A DNA stretch of 64,000 nt from Terriglobus albidus (GTDB taxonomy: Bacteria > Acidobacteriota > Terriglobia > Terriglobales > Acidobacteriaceae): the NCBI RefSeq assembly GCF_008000815.1, contig NZ_CP042806.1:4588001-4652000 (forward strand), written 5' to 3'. The position numbers and the translations under genes were made by a program. Shown here piece by piece: positions 1 to 8,096 of the stretch. The notes beneath the pieces were generated by a model. It was given only the letters and a program-made list of their open reading frames with translations, ran no database searches and had not been told where the DNA came from. Positions within the stretch are counted from its first letter, which is position 1. Each line of letters begins with the position of its first letter.

Positions 1-358
1 CATTGGTGGCACGCAGCAGCAACGGAGCGTTGATATCGTCGTGATCGCTGATGGAGACCATACCCGAGAGTTGCAGTCCGTTTTCGATCTGCCCGCGCTC
101 CAGATCCAGCGACTGCATCGGCGTCAGGGGCGGCGTCCAGTAGGCGCGGTCGAAGTCCAGCTTCAGCCCATATTGGCCGGCACATTTTTCTTCCCGCGAC
201 CGGACAAACCGCTCCAGCCAGGGAATCTTGTTGCCCATGGCGGCGATAAAGTTCAGCGTCTCCTTGGACTGGTTCGTATGGCTGTGCAACGAGACACCGC
301 TCCGGAACACCCGGGTATTCACACGTTCTTTCCAGCTACAGGTAATGACGCTTGACAT
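1..358 (-). CDS. PHP-domain protein, N-terminal part (runs off the window)
   Basis: The first 119 codons of a gene read leftwards off the window edge. The start ATG at 358 is preceded by a GGAGGG ribosome site 8 bases upstream. The early motif SLHSHT and the later ISDHDD resemble the first two metal-binding motifs (HxH and a D-H pair) of the PHP phosphoesterase family, which includes histidinol phosphatase and polymerase-associated domains. About 45 residues of unassigned sequence lie between them, so this is not a compact PolX or HisK type. It is divergent from sdhC, leaving a shared promoter region of about 230 bp. The family call rests on two motifs in a truncated protein, and the substrate cannot be inferred. 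Confidence 0.7.
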   Translation of the reverse strand, partial: MSSVITCSWKERVNTRVFRSGVSLHSHTNQSKETLNFIAAMGNKIPWLERFVRSREEKCAGQYGLKLDFDRAYWTPPLTPMQSLDLERGQIENGLQLSGMVSISDHDDINAPLLLRATN

Positions 359-436
359 AGATCAGGCCCTCCGCCCCTAAGGTCGCTCGGAATACGTCAA
401 CAGGCGTTCAGCGGCAAAAGAACAGTCGATGAAAAG

Positions 437-454
437 TGCACCAAAATTGGTACA
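437..454. promoter_or_regulatory. Operator-like inverted repeat in the PHP/sdhC intergenic region
   Basis: The sequence TGcACCAA-AA-TTGGTaCA is an 18-bp inverted repeat with 7 of 8 positions paired in each arm. It lies between the divergent PHP gene and sdhC, about 70 bp upstream of the candidate sdh -35 box. Its size and position suit a dimeric regulator. No specific regulator is recognised. Confidence 0.35.
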
Positions 455-506
455 ACACAAAAATCGCACATTTTTCCGATAATCGCACGGGAGAGACCGC
501 TTTTCC

Positions 507-536
507 TTGACCCCGGTTTTCCAGGGGCGGAATAAT
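507..536 (+). promoter_or_regulatory. Candidate sigma-70 promoter of sdhCAB
   Basis: TTGACC at 507-512 and AATAAT at 531-536 are separated by 18 bp. They lie about 55 bp before the sdhC start, in an otherwise AT-richer stretch. This is judged by consensus resemblance only. Confidence 0.4.
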
Positions 537-590
537 ACGGTTGCCGCAGCTTCAGGCTGACATTCGTATTAAGAGGAGCGACCTCTCATT

Positions 591-1355
591 ATGGCGACAA
601 CCGCCTCAGCATCGCCCGCCACCCCGCAGTTGAAGGGCGTTCAGCCCCTCCGCGCGGGCGAAGGCAACTCCTTTCTCTGGCGCCGTCTGCACTCGCTGAC
701 CGGCATTGTCCCGATCGGAGCCTTCCTCGTCGAGCACATCATTTCGAACTTCGAGGTCGTCAACGGTCCGTTGGCTTACGCGCAGCAGGTCAAGTTTCTG
801 AATGGCCTGCCTCTTGTCCGGGTGCTGGAGTGGGGCCTGATCTTCATTCCCCTGCTTTACCACGCACTCTATGGTGTGTTTATCGCCGTTCGCGGACGCT
901 CCAATGTGAATGTCTATCCGTGGGCTGGGAATTGGATGTACCTCTCTCAGCGCGTCACCGGCTTGATTGCGTTCGCGTACATCGTCTATCACGTTCTGAC
1001 CCAGCGGTTTATGGGTGTGAGCCTTCCGGAGCATCCCGGCCTTGCCTACGCCAAGGTGCAGTTCGAGCTGCTGTCGCACTGGTATGCGATTCCGGTCTAT
1101 GTGATTGCGATGATCGCCACCTGCTGGCACTTCGCCTACGGCATCTGGCTCTTTGCCGCCAAATGGGGCATCACGCCGGGCAATGTTGCCCGCAAGCGCT
1201 TCGGCTGGGTCTGCACGATCGGCGGAGCCGCGCTCTGCATTATGGGTCTGGTCAGCATCTTTACCGTTGCCTACGGCCGCCCGTATTCGCCCGAGGATGT
1301 GATGCCGGCGCAGTACGACAACGTCGTCGCACCTACGGTTCCACCGCAGCAGTAA
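591..1355 (+). CDS. sdhC: Succinate dehydrogenase cytochrome b558 subunit
   Basis: This is the membrane anchor of complex II, passing electrons from SdhAB to quinone through haem b. The 254-residue protein has about five hydrophobic helices and histidines positioned as haem ligands in the Bacillus-type b558 family (RRLHSLTG near 31-38, VEHI near 48-51, then YHALYG, YHVLTQ and WHFAYGIW). A single large anchor rather than separate SdhC and SdhD is typical of this class. The ribosome site GAGGAG (573-578) sits in the 5' arm and loop of a short hairpin (AGAGG at 572-576 pairing with CCTCT at 582-586), which may modestly modulate translation. It is followed after 25 bp by sdhA. Confidence 0.93.
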   Translation: MATTASASPATPQLKGVQPLRAGEGNSFLWRRLHSLTGIVPIGAFLVEHIISNFEVVNGPLAYAQQVKFLNGLPLVRVLEWGLIFIPLLYHALYGVFIAVRGRSNVNVYPWAGNWMYLSQRVTGLIAFAYIVYHVLTQRFMGVSLPEHPGLAYAKVQFELLSHWYAIPVYVIAMIATCWHFAYGIWLFAAKWGITPGNVARKRFGWVCTIGGAALCIMGLVSIFTVAYGRPYSPEDVMPAQYDNVVAPTVPPQQ

Positions 1356-1380
1356 CTCTAAGAAGGACACACACAAGACT

Positions 1381-3162
1381 ATGGCTGCAGCTACACCCAG
1401 GATTATTGTCGTTGGCGGCGGACTTGCCGGTCTCTCCGCCGTCATCAAGATCGCCGAAGCCGGCGGTAAGGTCGACCTGTTCTCTATCGTTCCGGTGAAG
1501 CGTTCGCACTCCGTGTGCGCGCAGGGCGGCATCAACTCCGCCAAGAACCTGAAGGGCGAAGGCGACACACCGTTGAAGCACTTCGACGACACCATCTACG
1601 GCGGCGACTTCCTCGCCAACCAGACGCCCGTCAAGGCGATGTGCGAACAGGGACCGGCCATCATCGATCTTCTGGATCGCATGGGCGTACCGTTCAATCG
1701 CACTCCCGAGGGCCTGCTGGACTTCCGCCGTTTCGGTGGAACGCTCTATCACCGCACCGCCTTCGCCGGCGCTACCACTGGGCAGCAGCTTCTTTACGCC
1801 CTGGACGAGCAGGTCCGCCGCTACGAGTCAGAAGGTAAGGTCCAGAAGTACGAGGGCTGGGAGTTTCTGTCTGCCATTCTCGACACCAAGGGCGCCTGCC
1901 GCGGTATCGTGGCCATGAACCTTCGCACCATGGAGCTGAAGACCTTCCCCGCCGACGCCATCATTATCTGCACTGGCGGTAATGGCGCCATCTTCGGCAA
2001 GTCCACCAACTCGGTAGTCTGCACCGGTTCCGCCCAGGCTGCTCTCTATCAGCAGGGCGCCTACTACGCGAACGGTGAGTTCATCCAGGTGCATCCGACC
2101 GCTATCCCCGGCGAAGACAAGCTGCGCCTGATGTCAGAGTCTGCCCGTGGCGAAGGTGGCCGCGTATGGGTTCCGAAGGACCGGAACGACAAGCGCCAGC
2201 CGAACTCCATTCCTGAAACCGAGCGCTGGTACTTCCTCGAAGAGTGGTATCCGAAGTACGGCAACCTCGTCCCGCGTGACGTTGCGACGCGCGCCATCCA
2301 CAAGGTGGTGTACGAGCACGGCATGGGCCTCGATGGTCAGCCGATGGTCTACCTTGACGTCTCGCACCTGGCGCCTGAGCGCCAGCACAAGCTCGAAGGC
2401 ATTCTCGAGATCTACGAGAAGTTTGTTGGTGACGATCCGCGCAAGGTCCCGATGAAGATCTTCCCCGGCATGCACTACACCATGGGCGGCCTGTGGGTGG
2501 ACTTCAACCAGATGACCAACGTCCCCGGCGTCTTCGCCGCGGGTGAAGCCGACTACTCCATCCACGGCGCGAACCGTCTGGGCGCGAATTCGCTGCTCTC
2601 GTGCATCTACGGCGGCTTCGTTGCCGGACCGAAGGCAATGGAATACGCCAAGGGCCTTGCCCCGCAGCAGGGTGACGGCGGTCATGCCGCTGAGCTGATC
2701 CGCCAGCAGCAGTACAACAACATTCTGCTGAACAACCAGGGCACGGAGAATCCCTTCCAGATCTGGCGCGAGCTGGGCGACACGATGACCCGCCACGCCA
2801 CGATCATCCGCTACAACGCGGGTCTTCGCGAGGCGGATCAGAAGATCGTCGAACTGATCGAGCGCTACAAGAAGATCAACCTCTCGGACAAGAGCCAGTG
2901 GGCCAATACCAGCTTTGCCTTCGCCCGCCAGCTCTACAACATGCTGCAGCTTGCTCGCGTCATTGTTCAGGGCGCCGAGCTGCGCGACGAGAGCCGTGGA
3001 GCACATTACAAGCCGGACTTCCCGGACCGCAACGACGAGAAGTTCCTGAAGACGACGAAGGCGGTCTACGACGACAACAGCGACGCGCCGAAGTTCGAGT
3101 GGGAAGACGTTGATATCAGCCACATCAAGCCGCGGCCTCGCCGCTACGACGCCACCGCGTAA
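1381..3162 (+). CDS. sdhA: Succinate dehydrogenase flavoprotein subunit
   Basis: The catalytic subunit of complex II oxidises succinate to fumarate in the TCA cycle. It opens with an FAD-binding GGGLAGLSA motif at residues 12-20. RSHSVCAQGG follows, where His43 is the expected covalent FAD attachment residue. Further conserved blocks include HPTAIPGEDKL, GGRVWVPKDRNDKR, HYTMGGLWVD and the distal GANRLGANSLL motif. The 593-residue length fits the family. It lies between sdhC and sdhB, with 25-bp and 11-bp gaps, in one operon. Confidence 0.97.
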   Translation: MAAATPRIIVVGGGLAGLSAVIKIAEAGGKVDLFSIVPVKRSHSVCAQGGINSAKNLKGEGDTPLKHFDDTIYGGDFLANQTPVKAMCEQGPAIIDLLDRMGVPFNRTPEGLLDFRRFGGTLYHRTAFAGATTGQQLLYALDEQVRRYESEGKVQKYEGWEFLSAILDTKGACRGIVAMNLRTMELKTFPADAIIICTGGNGAIFGKSTNSVVCTGSAQAALYQQGAYYANGEFIQVHPTAIPGEDKLRLMSESARGEGGRVWVPKDRNDKRQPNSIPETERWYFLEEWYPKYGNLVPRDVATRAIHKVVYEHGMGLDGQPMVYLDVSHLAPERQHKLEGILEIYEKFVGDDPRKVPMKIFPGMHYTMGGLWVDFNQMTNVPGVFAAGEADYSIHGANRLGANSLLSCIYGGFVAGPKAMEYAKGLAPQQGDGGHAAELIRQQQYNNILLNNQGTENPFQIWRELGDTMTRHATIIRYNAGLREADQKIVELIERYKKINLSDKSQWANTSFAFARQLYNMLQLARVIVQGAELRDESRGAHYKPDFPDRNDEKFLKTTKAVYDDNSDAPKFEWEDVDISHIKPRPRRYDATA

Positions 3163-3173
3163 GGGAGAACAGA

Positions 3174-3932
3174 ATGCCGACCACGATTGAAGTCGAAATC
3201 AAGCGTCAGAATGGTCCGGACGGCTCAGGCGCCGTCGAGAATTTCTCGATCCCCTATCGCCCGAATATGAACATCACCTCTCTTCTGGGCGAGATCGCGC
3301 TGAATCCCGTCACCAAAGAGGGCAAGGCGACCACACCGATCACCTACGACTCGAACTGCCTGGAAGAGATCTGCGGCTCTTGCGCCATGCTGATCAATGG
3401 CAAGGCCCGCATGGCATGCTCGGCCCTGGTGGACAAGCTGCTGGAAGAGGGCAAGGGAAAGATCACGCTCGCTCCGCTGTCGAAGTTTCCAGTGGTGCGC
3501 GATTTGGCGGTCGACCGTGCTGTCCTCTTCGAGAACCTGAAGAAGGTCAAGGCGTGGGTGCCAATCGACGGTACGTACGATCTGGGAGCTGGCCCCAAGC
3601 AGGCTCCGCAGATCCAGGAGCAGCGCTATCCACTCTCGAACTGCATCTCCTGCACCATCTGCATGGAGGTCTGCCCGCAGTTCAATGATGTGACCAACTT
3701 CGTCGGCGCGGCCACGATTGGTCAGGCAAAGCTCTTCAACATGGATCCCTCAGGTTCCGTACTGAAGGAAGAGCGTCTGCGTGCGCTCTCCGGCGACGGC
3801 GGCGTGCAGGAGTGCGGCTTTGCCCAGAATTGCGTCCAGGCCTGCCCCAAGGGGCTTCCGCTCACCGAGGCCATCAGCGATATCGGCCGCGATGTCTTCG
3901 TGCAGAAGGTGAAGGACTTCTTCCGCGCGTAG
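3174..3932 (+). CDS. sdhB: Succinate dehydrogenase iron-sulfur subunit
   Basis: This is the electron-transfer subunit between the SdhA flavin and the SdhC haem. The ferredoxin-type [2Fe-2S] ligands are Cys62, Cys67, Cys70 and Cys82. The C-terminal half carries two cluster motifs, CISCTICMEVCP and CGFAQNCVQACPKG. The 252-residue length matches the Bacillus/Wolinella-like group. It follows sdhA by 11 bp and is closed by a strong hairpin terminator at 3945-3979. Confidence 0.96.
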   Translation: MPTTIEVEIKRQNGPDGSGAVENFSIPYRPNMNITSLLGEIALNPVTKEGKATTPITYDSNCLEEICGSCAMLINGKARMACSALVDKLLEEGKGKITLAPLSKFPVVRDLAVDRAVLFENLKKVKAWVPIDGTYDLGAGPKQAPQIQEQRYPLSNCISCTICMEVCPQFNDVTNFVGAATIGQAKLFNMDPSGSVLKEERLRALSGDGGVQECGFAQNCVQACPKGLPLTEAISDIGRDVFVQKVKDFFRA

Positions 3933-3944
3933 CCGACAAACCAC

Positions 3945-3979
3945 GAAAGGGCTGCCAGGCTTATGCCGGCAGCCCTTTC
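3945..3979. terminator. Bidirectional terminator between sdhB and a DinB-like gene
   Basis: A 12-bp perfect stem (GAAAGGGCTGCC / GGCAGCCCTTTC) with an 11-base loop is followed by ATTTTGG on the plus strand. It sits between two convergent genes. Confidence 0.85.
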
Positions 3980-3995
3980 ATTTTGGAGAAGATGT

Positions 3996-4535
3996 TTACT
4001 TCACGCCGTTCGCCGGATTCCAGGTTCCGTGCAGCTTGCGGACAAAGAGCATCTGGCCGACGTGATAGGCGTTGTGCGTGCTGATGTGCGCGATGTCGGT
4101 GGCGTGTTTCTGCAGGTCCGCCTCGGAACAGCTCAAAACATAAGCCTCAAGATCCGTAAGAACCTTATCGAGGTCTTTCTGTGTCTGCGCCCAGTTGGCG
4201 GCGTTGAAAGCGTTGAAGGTCTCGTCGTTGTTGCCGTTGAACTTGGGTACGGGCTTGCCGGTCATCTTTGCAAGCTGCTCCCCGTTCCAGAAGATGAGGT
4301 GATTGGCGAGCTGTCCAACGGAGTGGTTACCGGAGCCATCGGTCCAGGCGGCCTGCTCCGGAGTGAGTCCGGCGACGGCGTCGTTGGCCGGGACAAACCA
4401 TTCTTTACTGTTATGCGTGGATTTGAGCTGCGCCAACAAAACCGAGCGCAGAGTGGGCGGAGCCTCCGGTTTCTTCGTCTGTGCCAAAGCTAAGGCCGGG
4501 GCCGCAAGAAGAGCGAGGACAATCAGTCGTTTCAT
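3996..4535 (-). CDS. Exported DinB-superfamily protein
   Basis: A 179-residue protein starting at MKRLIVLALLAAPALALAQ, a clean signal peptide that makes this ATG preferable to an in-frame upstream one at 4565. The mature part has the DinB four-helix pattern, including a central HLIFWNGEQL helix and a C-terminal HNAYHVGQM motif. Histidines in these positions bind a divalent metal in DinB/YfiT proteins. DinB-fold proteins include thiol-dependent transferases and damage-induced proteins, but the role of exported members is unknown. It is one of three DinB-like genes in this window (also at 26940 and 56940). No clear ribosome site is visible. Confidence 0.8.
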   Translation of the reverse strand: MKRLIVLALLAAPALALAQTKKPEAPPTLRSVLLAQLKSTHNSKEWFVPANDAVAGLTPEQAAWTDGSGNHSVGQLANHLIFWNGEQLAKMTGKPVPKFNGNNDETFNAFNAANWAQTQKDLDKVLTDLEAYVLSCSEADLQKHATDIAHISTHNAYHVGQMLFVRKLHGTWNPANGVK

Positions 4536-4642
4536 AGACACGTCCAAGGGGGTTTTGAGGTACAAGGAATTCTACGCACTCCGGAGTTATCCGGTTCCTT
4601 CAAACATGCTCGTTGTCTTGTACCCCATATACACTGGCACGC

Positions 4643-4870
4643 ATGAATCGTTGGCTGAACTGGTCGGTTGGGTTGATCTACATTTCGATCGCTAGTTTTG
4701 TCGCATTTGGACTATTGGGCGGGAGTATGCATGGGGACGGCGGCTGGCCGGCCATGATCTTCCTCTGCACCGGATACTTGTCGGCCCTCGCCACACCTGT
4801 CTGTTTCGTTGCTTTTCTAACAACAGCTATTCGGAACAAGAGGCGCGGTAAATCCTTCTGGTACGCCTAA
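4643..4870 (+). CDS. Small two-helix membrane protein, unknown
   Basis: A 75-residue open frame beginning MNRWLNWSVG, with two hydrophobic stretches (about residues 6-24 and 32-58) and a basic tail (RNKRRGKSFWYA). The predicted topology is two transmembrane helices with the charged end in the cytoplasm. There is no convincing ribosome site, so the start is uncertain. It stands alone, convergent with the secreted protein to its right. No family is recognised. Confidence 0.5.
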   Translation: MNRWLNWSVGLIYISIASFVAFGLLGGSMHGDGGWPAMIFLCTGYLSALATPVCFVAFLTTAIRNKRRGKSFWYA

Positions 4871-4875
4871 ACACC

Positions 4876-5751
4876 CTAGCTCTTCCGCAGCTGCACCAAG
4901 CGTCCAGTCATCGCCGAAATATCGCTCAGAGCGGCATCGCTGACTTCGGTTGCACGTTGCCTTCTTGCCCCGCGGATCTCGGGCTCTTTTCCTTTGATCT
5001 GATACTTCGTCTGCCGTGCGTTTGCCGTTGTATTGACCCATCTCTGAGCCTCGGACTGTACCGCAGCACTCTGTCCTCCCTGAGCCGCCTGGGCGATCAC
5101 AGCATCGGTCTGAGGCATCTGTGCGAAGAACATCGCTGTCAGCAGCGCGGTCTTGGTTTCATCCTTCTTTGCCTTGTTGAACTCCGTCACCAGAGCATCC
5201 GCCCATTTGTCTTCGGGGAGAGGAAGCAGCAGGAAGACGAGCGCCATTGGGCGCTTGAGCGTCATATTCTGCTGGGTGAATGTGACCGTGAACTTTGGGT
5301 CGTCCAGAAGGTGCAACGCTGCCTGGGTGACATCGGCGCCGTCGACCGCCAGGCGGTGCACCATGTTGAAGTACGCCAGCGGGGTGACATCAGCCAGATC
5401 GGCACTGGGTAGCGAGTCGGCAACAAGCTGCTCATCGTCAGGAGAGTGGCTCATGCTCAGCAGCAGGGCGGCGCCGTCGTACCGGAAGAAACGCGGTGTC
5501 GCGGAGTTCTTCAACTCCACACGCAACATGGGCAACATCGCCGCAGGGTCGGCCTTCACGTCCTTCCAGAAGGAGTCCATCTCGGAGGCCTTCTCCTTCT
5601 GCTGTGACGGGGTTACCAGGTGCGGGGAAAAGTTGTAGACATTGGTGACGCGGGTATGAAAATCCCGCTGGGTGGCGTCTGTCACCTGCCCCAGGGCCGG
5701 TCCGGCGATGAGACAGGCGAGCATCCATCCCATAAAAACACGTGCTCGCAT
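4876..5751 (-). CDS. Secreted protein of unknown function, helical-repeat-like
   Basis: The start at 5751 (MRARVFMGWMLACLIAGPALG) has GGAGGA 7 bases upstream and yields a 291-residue protein with a signal peptide. An in-frame ATG at 5766 lies before the ribosome site and is unlikely. The mature protein is mostly alpha-helical by composition, with alternating hydrophobic and charged segments (for example residues 75-230) that suggest HEAT-like repeats, though no repeat consensus was proven. The basic C-terminus (GARRQRATEV) is unusual for a periplasmic protein. It is divergent from the DUF885 gene. Confidence 0.75.
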   Translation of the reverse strand: MRARVFMGWMLACLIAGPALGQVTDATQRDFHTRVTNVYNFSPHLVTPSQQKEKASEMDSFWKDVKADPAAMLPMLRVELKNSATPRFFRYDGAALLLSMSHSPDDEQLVADSLPSADLADVTPLAYFNMVHRLAVDGADVTQAALHLLDDPKFTVTFTQQNMTLKRPMALVFLLLPLPEDKWADALVTEFNKAKKDETKTALLTAMFFAQMPQTDAVIAQAAQGGQSAAVQSEAQRWVNTTANARQTKYQIKGKEPEIRGARRQRATEVSDAALSDISAMTGRLVQLRKS

Positions 5752-5808
5752 TAACTTCCTCCTCACAATTAGATGCGGTACCCTAACCCTTCATCACTGA
5801 GAAACAGA

Positions 5809-7566
5809 ATGAAAATTACAGCCGCCGCGCTTCTGACCCTCCTCGCCCTCCCCCTTTCGGCACAGGATACGCAGCCAGCCTGGGTAAAGACCTCCGACGC
5901 CTACACCCAGCTCCTGCTCGATCTGGATAAGAAATATTCGCCGGAGGAGGCTTCCGCGCAGGGCCTCTCCCAGTTCGATGCCGAGATCTCTATCCCGACA
6001 CGCGCCAATGAAGACGCCAAACGCAGGGATGCGGAGGCCGTCGTGGCCAAACTAGCCGCGGCGGAAAAGACGGAGAAAGAGGAGTTGGTCCGCCAGGACC
6101 TGGAGATCCTGATTGACAGCTCCGAGCGCGATTTCAAGCACGAGGACTACTCTCGCACGCACTCCGTACCGTTCATCAACGCCGCCGGGTATGTCTATGG
6201 CGGCATTGAGGCTCTGCTGGACGACCAGGTGGCCGCTGACCGGCGTAAGGCGGCTGTCGTCCGTCTGGCGAAGTACACCGGCCAGATGAAAGGCTTTCAG
6301 CCCATTACCGCAATCCTGCGCCAGCGTACGGAAGAGCAGATCGCCAAGCCGGACATGATCTATCCGGCAAAGCTGCGGATGGAGACGGAGCTCTCCCGCA
6401 ATAAGGCCCGGATCGACGGAATCGCTGAACTCTTCAAGAAGTACAAACTTACCGGCTGGGAGGCAAATTACGCGCTGCTGCAGAAGCAGATCGCGGATTA
6501 CGACGCCTGGCTCAGGACAACCGTCCTTCCCAAGGCGCGGACCGACTTCCGCCTGCAGCCGGAAGAGTATGCTCTGAACTTCGCCGATTATGGCATCGAC
6601 ATCTCGCCGGCGAAGATCTCCCGGATGGCACATGCGGCGTTCCTGGACTACCAGGCCCAGATGCAACAGGTCGCAACCCGGATCGCAACGGAACAGCACC
6701 TTCCGAACTCCGACTATCGGGCTGTGATTCAGCAACTGAAGCAGAAGCAGCTCTCGAACGACGAGATTCTGCCGTTTTACGAAAAGCGCCTGCATGCGAT
6801 CGAAGAGATCATCCGCACGCAGCACCTGGTCACCCTGCCGGACCGGCCGGCGATCATCCGCCTGGGCACGCCGGCCGAGTCTGTACAGCAGCCGGCGCCG
6901 CACATGGTGCCTCCTCCGTTTCTGAACAACACCGGCCAGCGCGGGGTCTTCGTCCTGCCGCTCAATATGCCCGCCGCCAACGGCAATACCGCGCAAAAAG
7001 TAGATGATTACACCTACGATGCCGCGACCTGGACTTTGATCGCACACGAGGCACGCCCCGGCCACGAGCTCCAGTTCGACTCCATGGTCGAGCACGGCGT
7101 CTCGAAGGCGCGCGCGCTGTTTGCTTTCAATTCGACAAATGCCGAAGGCTGGGGACTTTACGCCGAATACATCACGTTGCCCTACATGCCGCTTGAGGGT
7201 CAGTTGATCAGCCTGCAGTTCCGCCTGCTGCGTGCTGCCCGCGCCTTCCTGGACCCTGAGCTGCAGGCCGGCAAGATCACACCGCAGGAAGCGATGCGCG
7301 TCCTGACCGAAGATGTCGGGATGTCAGTCCCGTTCGCAAATCAGGAGGTGGAACGCTACACCTTCCGCATGCCGGGCCAGGCCAACAGCTACTTCTACGG
7401 CTATACACGGCTGCTGGAGCTGCGGAAGTCAACCGAAGCTGCGCTGGGGCCGAAGTTCAATGCGCAGCGCTTTCACGACTTCATCCTGGCGCAGGGGCTG
7501 CTGCCTCCAGGGCTGATGAAGAAGGCAGTCGAAGACCACTTCATTCCCGACGAACAGAAGCGATAG
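5809..7566 (+). CDS. DUF885 family secreted protein, probable metallopeptidase-like
   Basis: A 585-residue protein with signal peptide MKITAAALLTLLALPLSAQ. That signal peptide is why the start at 5809 is preferred to an in-frame ATG at 5773. The hallmark is HEARPGH (His413 to His419) followed about 30 residues later by AEGWGLY. In the DUF885 family the HExxPGH motif and downstream Glu resemble a gluzincin zinc site. The family is widespread as exported proteins in soil bacteria, and the natural substrate is not established. The TAG stop (7564-7566) overlaps the left end of a MITE-like repeat, so the element may have set the 3' end of this gene. Confidence 0.85.
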   Translation: MKITAAALLTLLALPLSAQDTQPAWVKTSDAYTQLLLDLDKKYSPEEASAQGLSQFDAEISIPTRANEDAKRRDAEAVVAKLAAAEKTEKEELVRQDLEILIDSSERDFKHEDYSRTHSVPFINAAGYVYGGIEALLDDQVAADRRKAAVVRLAKYTGQMKGFQPITAILRQRTEEQIAKPDMIYPAKLRMETELSRNKARIDGIAELFKKYKLTGWEANYALLQKQIADYDAWLRTTVLPKARTDFRLQPEEYALNFADYGIDISPAKISRMAHAAFLDYQAQMQQVATRIATEQHLPNSDYRAVIQQLKQKQLSNDEILPFYEKRLHAIEEIIRTQHLVTLPDRPAIIRLGTPAESVQQPAPHMVPPPFLNNTGQRGVFVLPLNMPAANGNTAQKVDDYTYDAATWTLIAHEARPGHELQFDSMVEHGVSKARALFAFNSTNAEGWGLYAEYITLPYMPLEGQLISLQFRLLRAARAFLDPELQAGKITPQEAMRVLTEDVGMSVPFANQEVERYTFRMPGQANSYFYGYTRLLELRKSTEAALGPKFNAQRFHDFILAQGLLPPGLMKKAVEDHFIPDEQKR

Positions 7567-7677
7567 AGCATTTCCCCTATAGGTATAGTGTAGGCATTCC
7601 GCATCTATTGGCGTTTTCCGCAATGAAAACGCCGCTGTACGCTACTTCCGGGATACCGAGTAACAGGAAAAATGCTC
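7566..7677 (+). repeat. MITE-like repeat, copy 1 (orientation A)
   Basis: About 112 bp running from GAGCATTTCCCC to GGAAAAATGCTC. The terminal inverted repeat is about 15 bp, and an inner inverted pair GGCGTTTTC / GAAAACGCC flanks a short loop. TA dinucleotides flank it on both sides (7564-7565 and 7678-7679). The same family recurs at 8405, 11557, 45796 and 59557. It encodes nothing. Confidence 0.85.
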
Positions 7678-7697
7678 TAGCCGTTTTACGAACGATG

Positions 7698-7730
7698 AAG
7701 AAAGCCCCGCTCATAGCGGGGCTTTCTCTC
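7698..7730. terminator. Terminator downstream of small paralogue B
   Basis: An AAAGCCCCGCT-cata-AGCGGGGCTTT hairpin lies downstream, on the minus strand, of the small gene ending at 7772. The hairpin and the following bases (CTCTTCTATTCGGGTTC) are duplicated beside the neighbouring paralogue at 8025-8070. Confidence 0.75.
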
Positions 7731-7771
7731 TTCTATTCGGGTTCACGCTCGTGGCGCTACTTCGTGAAGAT

Positions 7772-7960
7772 TTACTTGGTAAAGACCTTACTTCCGGGGA
7801 CCTTCCCCTCGTTCTGTTTCATACGCTGCTGACCGCGGCGAGCCGATTCCATGGCCTTCTGGTTCACCCCGTTCAGGTTCTCGGTGTCACCTTCACGATG
7901 CACGAGCGCTTCGTGCGACGGACGGCCGGGATCTTTGGTGGAGTTCACGCCGGTTCCCAT
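7772..7960 (-). CDS. Small hydrophilic protein, paralogue B
   Basis: A 62-residue protein with a good ribosome site (AGAGGTGA, 7 bases before the ATG). It is clearly homologous to its neighbour at 8097-8354. Both have N-terminal K/N-DPxRPSxEALVHREGDTE and C-terminal MExARxGxQRMKxNxGxxPGxxxFxK. It is rich in charged residues, with no signal peptide or membrane segment. The pair, including its 3' terminators, is a tandem duplication lying between two inverted MITE-like repeats. No family is recognised. A role in stress or nucleic-acid binding would be speculation. Confidence 0.75.
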   Translation of the reverse strand: MGTGVNSTKDPGRPSHEALVHREGDTENLNGVNQKAMESARRGQQRMKQNEGKVPGSKVFTK

Positions 7961-8026
7961 AGTGAATCACCTCTCTGGGCATACTCTGACGTCGGTGTCC
8001 TAGCGAACGTTGCCCGCAAACAAAAG

Positions 8027-8051
8027 AAAGCCCCGCTGGACGCGGAGCTTT
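8027..8051. terminator. Terminator downstream of small paralogue A
   Basis: An imperfect hairpin AAAGCCCCGC-tggac-GCGGAGCTTT lies 46 bp beyond the stop of the gene at 8097-8354. It is the duplicated counterpart of the hairpin at 7698-7730, including the trailing sequence. Confidence 0.65.
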
Positions 8052-8096
8052 CCCTCTTCTATTCGGGTTCGCGCTCTTGGCGCTACTTCGTGAAGA

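Noticed and set aside
606-1595. A 329-codon open frame on the minus strand across sdhC and the sdhA start
   Set aside because: It is antisense to clearly recognisable sdhC and sdhA. Its translation is low-complexity in Arg/Asp/His with no motif, a GC-rich shadow frame.
2134-3123. A 329-codon open frame on the minus strand inside sdhA
   Set aside because: Antisense to the conserved flavoprotein, with no ribosome site and no family motif.
6052-7095. A 347-codon minus-strand frame inside the DUF885 gene
   Set aside because: Shadow of a well-supported gene. The product has no recognisable domain.
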